From the NCBI RefSeq assembly GCF_036324505.1, contig NC_086360.1, positions 3,555,546 through 3,619,545 on the forward strand: a stretch of DNA of 64,000 bases, read 5' to 3'. The translations under genes were made by a program, and so were the position numbers. A model generated the notes under the pieces. It had not been told where the DNA came from. It made no database searches and was given only the letters and a program-made list of their open reading frames with translations. Position 1 is the first letter of the stretch; every line of letters starts with the position of its first letter. Shown piece by piece: positions 57,525 through 64,000 of this stretch. Source of the stretch: Eleginops maclovinus (lineage: Eukaryota > Chordata > Actinopteri > Perciformes > Eleginopidae).

Positions 57525-57607
57525 AGCTCACTAAGCTCAGGGACCTCGGGCTCAACAGCGCCCTCTGTGACTGGATCCTGAGCTTCCTGACGGGCAGATC
57601 CCAGGCA

Positions 57608-58426
57608 GTGCGGATGGGAAACATCACATCCTCCGCCTTGACCCTCAACACCGGAGCCCCTCAGGGTTGTGTGCTCAGGCCTCTCCTCTACTCCCTGTTC
57701 ACGCATGACTGCGTGGCCACACACAGCTCCAACACCATCATCAAGTTTGCTGACGACACGACCGTCATCGGCCTGATCACAGATGGCGACGAGACGGCGT
57801 ACAGAGAGGAGGTCAGAGCCCTGACATCTTGGTGCCAGGACAACAACCTCCATCTCAACGTCAGCAAAACAAAGGAGCTGATTGTGGACTACAGGAAGAG
57901 GCAGAGAGAGGCACACACACCCATCACCATCGACGGGACTCCTGTGGAGAGAGTCAGCAGCTTCAGGTTCCTCGGGGTAAACATCAGTGAGGACCTGACA
58001 TGGACACATCACACCAGGGTCATATTCAAGACGGCTCGACAGCGGCTCTTCTTCCTCCGCAGGCTGCGGAAGTTCAACATGGACTCCAGGATACTCTGCA
58101 ACTTCTACAGGTGCACCATCGAGAGTATCCTGACTGGCTGCATCACCGCCTGGTATGGCAGTTGCACCGCCCTCAACCGTAAGACTCTACAGAGGGTGGT
58201 GAAAACTGCTCAGCACATCACCAGGACGGAGCTGCCATCCATGGAGGACCTCTACACCCAGCGGTGTAGGAAGAAGGCCGGTAGGATATTAAAGGACCCC
58301 CATCACCCCAGCAACAATCTGTTCTGTCTGCTGCCATCTGGCAGACGGTACCGCAGCATCCGGACCAAGACCACCAGACTCAGAGACAGTTTTATACCAC
58401 AGGCTATAAGACTGCTGAACTCCTGA
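57608..58426 (+). CDS. L2-like ORF2 C-terminal part, open frame
   Basis: A 272-codon open frame, continuing the frame from about 57530. It has [18 protein letters not shown] and the catalytic box [13 protein letters not shown], followed by [20 protein letters not shown], then [17 protein letters not shown] and [13 protein letters not shown]. In intact elements the protein also has an N-terminal APE endonuclease, which is missing here. The unbroken frame and intact FADD suggest a recent insertion. It cannot move by itself. Confidence 0.9.
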   Translation: MRMGNITSSALTLNTGAPQGCVLRPLLYSLFTHDCVATHSSNTIIKFADDTTVIGLITDGDETAYREEVRALTSWCQDNNLHLNVSKTKELIVDYRKRQREAHTPITIDGTPVERVSSFRFLGVNISEDLTWTHHTRVIFKTARQRLFFLRRLRKFNMDSRILCNFYRCTIESILTGCITAWYGSCTALNRKTLQRVVKTAQHITRTELPSMEDLYTQRCRKKAGRILKDPHHPSNNLFCLLPSGRRYRSIRTKTTRLRDSFIPQAIRLLNS

Positions 58427-58460
58427 GCTCTGTGAATGTCTACTCACATCTGTTTATAGT

Positions 58461-58467
<7 letters not shown>

Positions 58468-58492
<25 letters not shown>

Positions 58493-58600
58493 TACATATA
58501 TATATTATACACATCTGCCATACACATCTGTTTATAGTACACATATCTATATATTATACATATCATATACATCTGCTATACATAATATATGCATCTGTCC
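58468..58600 (+). repeat. AT-rich tandem stretch in the L2-like 3' UTR
   Basis: A run of (AT)n at 58471-58491 is followed by repeated acacatctg/tatatattatac words. The related stretch in copy 1 lies at about 40985-41090 in reverse orientation, with different lengths. Confidence 0.8.
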
Positions 58601-59179
58601 ATACCTCCTCATTCAACAGTGTAAAGTATTTAAATACTCTCAATGTATTCCACATATGTATATATTTCACATCCTCAAATCTTTATTGTTGATATTGTAA
58701 ATATTCTTCTCTCTTTTTGCACTATTTTATTATCTTATTTGCACCATGTATGTTGAGTTGTTGGAGGAGCACGCAACATAAGATTTTCATTGCCAACATA
58801 TACGTTGTATCTGCTGTGCATATGACCAATAAAACCTTTGACCTTTGAACATTTGAAGCTTTGAACCTAGCTGCAGCGGAGCCTATGCAGATAAAGTTGT
58901 TCTGTCTTTACAGTGCATCGCAAGAATTCAGCAGTTACGTTACAGCAGTGGTGTGTACAGTTTATTTATGTGTGAAAAAATGCTACAAATCCTCCAGACC
59001 AAATCCAAGCTCCACCTGCTGATTAATGTGATGGGGTTTCCCTTTCATGCAAATGACCTGAAGCCAACCACTAAGCTAAATGCTGCCGTGATTAAACCCC
59101 ATATTATGTTCCAAACCACATCCAGCATTATTTCTGAAACACTTCTCAGTGTTTCCCACCAGAACAGAGACATTATATG

Positions 59180-59535
59180 TATTATATATACAACAACTTT
59201 AGGTCCCTCCTACAGACATCCTGCAAAGAGACACAGAGGTGCTGCGGAGTGGATTCAGCTCGACTGTATATGGGGGACGATAGGTTGAGATTTGTCAAGT
59301 GGGCGGGACGTTGCCAGGAGTTTAATGTAAAGCCAGCTCACATTTTCCTTATTACGTCATAAGAACAGCAAATCTGGATCAGCTCGTTTATACCCCCGTT
59401 TTTAGAGATGTGGGTAAGGAGGAAGAGAGAGGGTTGTATTTTCTGACACTTTGTGAGTCTCCTTACACACCGGGGACACATATGTATGTATGAAAGACAG
59501 CAAAAAGTGCATTTTGCATAATAGGGGACCTTTAA
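59180..59535. repeat. R2 repeat fragment
   Basis: The right end reads gcataataggggacctttaa, finishing in TTAA (59532-59535). Inside are ggtgctgcggagtgg and gggcgggacgttgcc. The end resembles R1 ends, but the interior differs. The left end was not found. Confidence 0.5.
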
Positions 59536-59539
59536 GGCA

Positions 59540-60493
59540 GACCAGCTGTTCTGATTAAGTAACAAGTCACTCTGAGATCTTCTTCTTCTTTCCCATTTAT
59601 GGGAAATTATTATTCTTACTCTCAAAGATAGTATAACATTTAACAGGTTGTCCTGAGAAAGATAACATTTAGCATCGCCACATAAGATAATCATAATTAT
59701 TATTCAGGTCCATATTTAGATGGACTTCTCATGATGTGCTGACCTCAAGGTACCATCAGATACATGTATCGGGCTGGACAGTGACTGAGAATGAAGCAGG
59801 TGGAATCCCAGGATAGATCATTAGATGATCTGCTGGTTGTGCTTCTCTATCTGTTCCCAGCATTGAAGAAGAAGGATATGAGATTTATCGATTACACTTC
59901 ACCTCCCCTTGTCTCCTCATGGTGAGGTCATTTAAGATGAGCAGGAATGCTGTTCAGCTAGCCTTGTACTTAAGCCTCTGATACTGTATTTTGGATAGGG
60001 ATGAATACCTTCAGGCACACTCTTTTTACAAGCTCTTTAATCTGGAGCACACACAGCCCTGCAGCTGTCTCACTTCATTGTATTACATCTGTTCTTCACA
60101 AAAAAAAACAGGGTCTTAACTCACTGAATTGTGTCACCGAACATAATTCAAACCTTCCAAAAACGCCTTATTCTTGTTAGCAGAGGAATAACCCGTCTGA
60201 AAGAGAGACTTTGTGTTTTGTATGGAATGATTGAAAAAACAGACGCCTTGACCGAGGATCAGTCACTCAGCTGAATTATAACAGGAAACTCCACACAAGT
60301 AAAAATAATTTCCACCAACATTAAAGCAGCGTGCCCCTGTTTTTAGAGTCTGTATGAACCTTTAGTTGAAAGATCTTTTGAAACTGAATTGTCATAATGA
60401 GTGAATATCTGGAGCTCTGGCATTTATGATTGATGAATCCATTCATTCTTTTCTCTGAGGGAGAGTTAACGCAAAATCTAAAATCCTAATAAA
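59540..60493. other. Non-coding stretch, no gene seen
   Basis: No gene is supported. The DNA between 59780 and 60060 is unique-looking and not repeat-like, so it may include conserved non-coding elements. Confidence 0.45.
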
Positions 60494-60876
60494 TAAAAGG
60501 ACATATTCTGTTCATTTTCAAGTTGATATCAGTGTGCAGAGTCTCTCCTGGGACATGTCTCCATGCTTTAATGTTCAAAAAGCTCTTTATTTTTCTCATA
60601 CTGCCTGCAGCACCTCTTTTCACCCTCTGTCTGAAACCAGAGCCCAGTGTGCTCTCATTTGTTAGCTGTTCAGCTTAGAAATGTCTCGCAAGCGTAAATA
60701 GTGATGTCATTATGTTATGGAATTAATCAAAGGAGTCCAATAGAGGCGTTTCCGGTGGTGGGGGGGAACTGAAGCACAACTAAACTCCTTTGCAGACCAT
60801 TGACATGCACCTATAAACCTATAAAACACGCTACAAGAAAGGGTAAACCCCAAACCGCATGATAAGGCCCCTTTAA
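60494..60876 (-). repeat. R1 repeat copy E
   Basis: In the minus orientation it runs from ttaaaggggccttatcatgc (60876 down) to the end near 60494. Landmarks include gggacatgtctccatgcttt, aaagctctttatttttctca and caccctctgtctgaaa. It carries an internal deletion relative to copy C (the segment around gtcatggctaaccaat-type sequence is short). Confidence 0.78.
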
Positions 60877-61468
60877 CATCATCCATCAAACATCCATTCT
60901 CAAATGACATCCCAGTTTGTGTAAGGAAATACAATTTTAAAAAAAAGTATTTCGCAAACAAATTGACCTCATCTGGCTTTACATCTGTACACGTATTGTG
61001 TGGGATTTTATTGATTGTCGCAATAATTTTTGCAATGCGTGAATCCATCATTATGATGACTATTTACGTTTAAATACTGCAGAGTGATGAGAAATGATGC
61101 ATGATGGAAACACTACTAAGACTATGTAAAAGAAACACATATTTTCTTGGTCTTCCTGTATTGTTGCTGGGATACACCTTAAAGAACCAACCATCAACAG
61201 TTTAATTTCGATTCATAAATATTATGGATAGAAATCTCTTTTTTTCAAACTGGGCATTGGCAGGCCTGTGGACACTTTATAAACTGAAATATGTTTTTTT
61301 GCGGTATGTACTTTATCCTCCTTTGCACGTGTCCCAAAAATCCTACGCAATTGTTTTGACTGAGAAGTCTTTGTAAATGCTATAACAATTAGTAAGGTGG
61401 GTAAACAGCATTTACATACATTTACCCACCTCTACAGCCCTGCTTGAGGTGTACAGATTAATTCTTCG

Positions 61469-61469
61469 A

Positions 61470-61500
<31 letters not shown>

Positions 61501-61501
61501 G
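61469..61501. repeat. (AAAAC)n microsatellite
   Basis: About six AAAAC units following an A run. It lies in non-coding sequence. Confidence 0.92.
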
Positions 61502-63626
61502 CATTTCAAAAAGGACTTCAAACTGATACACAAATGAGGCAATGTGTGTTTTTTAAAGAAACTTCTCAGGCCGCAAGCTGTTTCCCTTTGGATATCAGCA
61601 AAGATTTTTATGTACTTTTTCTCTTCTTTTTATGGTTTGGCCTAAAGGTCCAGCAAAGATCACTGAGGCAGCGGAATCACGAACAGCGCTCATTCACGGT
61701 TTATAAATAGATGCAGGATCCTTTGTGCTTCCTATCAGCTGGGCAGTGATGTCAGAGGGTCTGGGGAAGCCCTGGGTCTGCTGCGGTCTAAGCTAGTGGA
61801 ACAAAGCCATGTTAGTGGGGGCAGCTGGGGAGAGGAGAGGGGGTGGAAACCTAGCTGTCTGACTTGCACTGGCACTATTGTCTTCCTGCCACTGTACCCA
61901 GACCTGCTGTCAGCCCCTGGGATAACATGAACAGGATTACTGAGTTTGGCTCACACACTTCACACTCGCACATCTTCAAAACCAGTCGTTGTGAGATTAA
62001 AGATAGACTGCATAGTCTTTGGGATTAACTGAGAATCCAGATCAGTTTTCAGTTTATAAATGATTATCCTTGCCGACAGTTTTAGTGTTTGCTCGAATTA
62101 CCGAGAACAGTTATATTTGAAGGACATTTGCCAAACTCTGTCTCTTAAATTGCTTCTTCGGTTTATGAATAACCTCCAAAACTACAGAAATTCTGTCAGC
62201 CTCAGCTGCACGTTTGTGGTTTCTGCTAATAAGCAAATATCAGCATGCTAACATGCTTAACTAAGTTGTACATGGTAAACATAGCACTGCAAACCTTAGC
62301 GTGTTATTGCTAGCATGTAAGTATTTAGCACTAAGCACTCCTTAGAGCAGCTAACATTGCTGTTCACTCATTTCCACAAATTAGCCTCTAAAACAGATTT
62401 TTTTTTAGTATTCATCACATTCTATATTATTCTCACAAGCATTTCTTAAACCTTCAAGTACACAAAATCAACAGATCTTTACGTGTTGGAACATTACTAC
62501 ATTTAACATGATCACTGTACATAGTGAAAACAGCTTTTCAAGTTTTAGACAGACACATATATCTGTGATGCAAGTTTAATCAAATTACCAAAAACCTATT
62601 TGGCTGCATATACTGTAAGTCTGAAATATGAGCACTTGTTGGTGTCTGGGGCCCCAGGAAAAATATAATGAGTCTGCCATGTATATGTGCATTGTACCCG
62701 ATAGACCCTTTAAGGTGAAAGGGTTATTTTTTATAATTGCCTGATACCTCCTATCTTAAAAAAAGACACAGGAGCTGGCAGGCTGAGTGCACCTCAGACT
62801 GCAGCCTGCTAGTCGCGGTATCTAGTAGTGGGAAGTAGTTGGCATGTGCTGCCACAGGTCTGTTCCAGTTATTATCCCGCCGGAGAGAACACAGCGCTGT
62901 AAATCATTTCCCCAGTCTCGCCTCCAGACGCCAGTTCCTGCTCCTGTATAGTTTTCCATGCATGCCTGTGATGCGGAAGAGGCAAAAGTGTGGGCCAGCC
63001 GTCAGGGGAGTGAAACGCCACTGTTATGTAAGACCTCTTCTCAGCATACTGACTGTGAGGCAATTGCAAACCCACATGGAACAGATGTGTATGCACTTTG
63101 TAGCTGCAGATACAGAACTGGCAACACACTGCACTCAACTGATACAAACACAAATGTCAATTATTTGTGAATAATGAGGTACAAACTGTGGTTCTGTTGG
63201 TGAAAATGACATAAAATGTTCTGATGCAAGTATCGGAATATCTCGCTATCATATATTTCTATATTGTATTTAAAGCAAAGATTTCAGAGTGGTTGTATCA
63301 TCATCATGTTACATTTGGATCTGCTTAACAGCTTTGCTCTGTACTGTAGGGGATTTGATGAATGTCGTATACCAAACTCTAGTCCTCCGGTCATTCTAAA
63401 TTTAACTGCAATTATTTTATCGCACCAGGTTAAAAGTGCAGACTCTGGTGCAGACAGGCAGGGTAAGATGGTTCACACAGTTAACACTAAGTTAACCTGC
63501 AAAGAGACAAGCACCCTTTAAAATTCCCTAGAGTAAAAAGGTAGTCAAGTAAAAGAAAAAAGGAGGGTCATTCTCTAGGTCTCACTGAAGTTCTCTAGGT
63601 ACTTTAGTGATTGTACAGTATGTATT

Positions 63627-63690
63627 GTGAGAATAATCAATTCTTATTTGTGAGAATAATCAATATATATTTGTGAGAATAATCAATATA
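63627..63690. repeat. Tandem repeat, about 23-bp unit, three copies
   Basis: Each unit contains tgtgagaataatcaat; the copies differ in their AT-rich ends. There are no spacers. Confidence 0.85.
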
Positions 63691-64000
63691 TGAAATGTTA
63701 CTTAAATGTGCTTAATTATGTAATTTGCCTAGCGAAAAAGTGTAATGAAATATGTTATAAAGGATGTTATTTTGTTAGGCCTCTCTTTGTGGGCGACTGA
63801 AGATCTGATTAAATCATCTGCTGATCTGATTAAATTGATCTGATTAATCATCTGAAGAACTGATCAAATGAACAATGCGCTAAGAGGCATGGACCTGCCC
63901 CCGCCGACGTCAGTCAATGGAAGAAGATTGAGTACAAAAGGGAATATATAAAACCCAATGTTAGATAGAGGAACGTTTATTTTTTATCCATGCAACTGCT

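Larger units (their letters stand above)
57525..58840 (+). mobile_element. L2-like LINE, 5'-truncated copy 2
   Basis: The copy starts within the reverse transcriptase (about [14 protein letters not shown]) and runs through the ORF2 end at 58426, a TATA-rich 3' UTR and a tail of short tandem units (cctttgacctttgaac) at about 58830. It is nearly identical to copy 1 over the shared part but in the opposite orientation, 16 kb away. No flanking duplication was recognised. Confidence 0.9.
60877..64000. other. Gene-poor stretch with small repeats
   Basis: No supported gene. An (AAAAC)n run is at 61469-61501. Three tandem copies of a roughly 23-bp unit containing tgtgagaataatcaat lie at 63627-63690, followed by atctgattaa repeats at 63808-63865. 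A TATA-like tataaaaccc near 63945 has no downstream context before the window ends. Frames at 62839-63174 show no domain. Confidence 0.5.

Noticed and set aside
57506..58012. 168-codon minus-strand frame
   Set aside because: It is the complement of the L2-like ORF2.
62839..63174. 111-codon plus frame with overlapping minus frame
   Set aside because: No domain, no splice signals of note, and an equally long antisense frame.
63945..64000. TATA-like sequence near the window end, possible LTR or promoter
   Set aside because: No LTR boundary, polyadenylation site, primer-binding site or downstream gene can be seen before the window ends.

Overview
This window looks like genomic DNA of a ray-finned (percomorph-like teleost) fish. 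It has multi-exon eukaryotic genes with GT/AG splice signals, (TG)n and (CAA)n microsatellites, tRNA-derived SINEs, L1-like and L2-like LINEs, Tc1 and piggyBac elements, and many hAT-type short repeats of kinds common in teleosts. I found no host gene I can name. Almost everything that codes is transposon-derived. Family names are from memory of protein signatures; no database search was run.

Region 1 (1-2034) is non-coding, with two long TG microsatellites and fragments of dispersed repeats. Region 2 (2035-35060) is one continuous nest of 13 transposable elements, five layers deep. The oldest layer is a short non-autonomous hAT-like element (ends at 2035 and 35060) carrying a 33-bp tandem array. 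A roughly 5.7-kb L1-like LINE inserted into that array on the minus strand (2774-34945). Four DNA transposons then broke the LINE into five pieces: an ISL2EU-like element with a THAP gene and a six-exon YqaJ/SWIM nuclease gene (3007-12479); a hAT-like element with 6-bp target duplications and a six-exon transposase (12883-20036); a Charlie/GTF2IRD2-like hAT (22462-28510); and a KIAA1586-like hAT (28685-32421). These carry further insertions: a piggyBac with an unbroken transposase gene (3995-8591), which itself holds a hAT MITE in its intron (7408-7943); two deletion-derived hATs (3462-about 3640 and 9969-11162); a hAT MITE (13544-14529); a Tc1 element (16092-17692); and a ZMYM1-like hAT with an intact 770-codon gene (22892-26223). 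Most boundaries are supported by terminal inverted repeats plus target-site duplications read directly from the sequence.

Region 3 (35061-64000) is gene-poor. It holds two 5'-truncated L2-like LINE copies in opposite orientation (40722-41640 and 57525-58840), two adjacent tRNA-derived SINEs (46357-46625 and 46765-46915), six copies or fragments of one TTAA-flanked repeat family (called R1 here), two of them split by hAT MITEs, an older LINE fragment, and several microsatellites and long C homopolymers. Two short open stretches (37304-37636 minus; 52898-53030 plus) could be host exons but are weakly supported. Several unique AT-rich stretches (for example 55590-55890) look like candidate conserved non-coding sequence.

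The genes do not form a pathway. Each transposon gene serves its own element: DDE transposases cut and paste, the L1 and L2 proteins nick and reverse-transcribe, and the YqaJ/SWIM protein is an accessory nuclease of the ISL2EU-like element. The insertion order gives a relative time scale: the enclosing MITE is oldest, then the L1, then the four large DNA transposons, then the insertions inside them.
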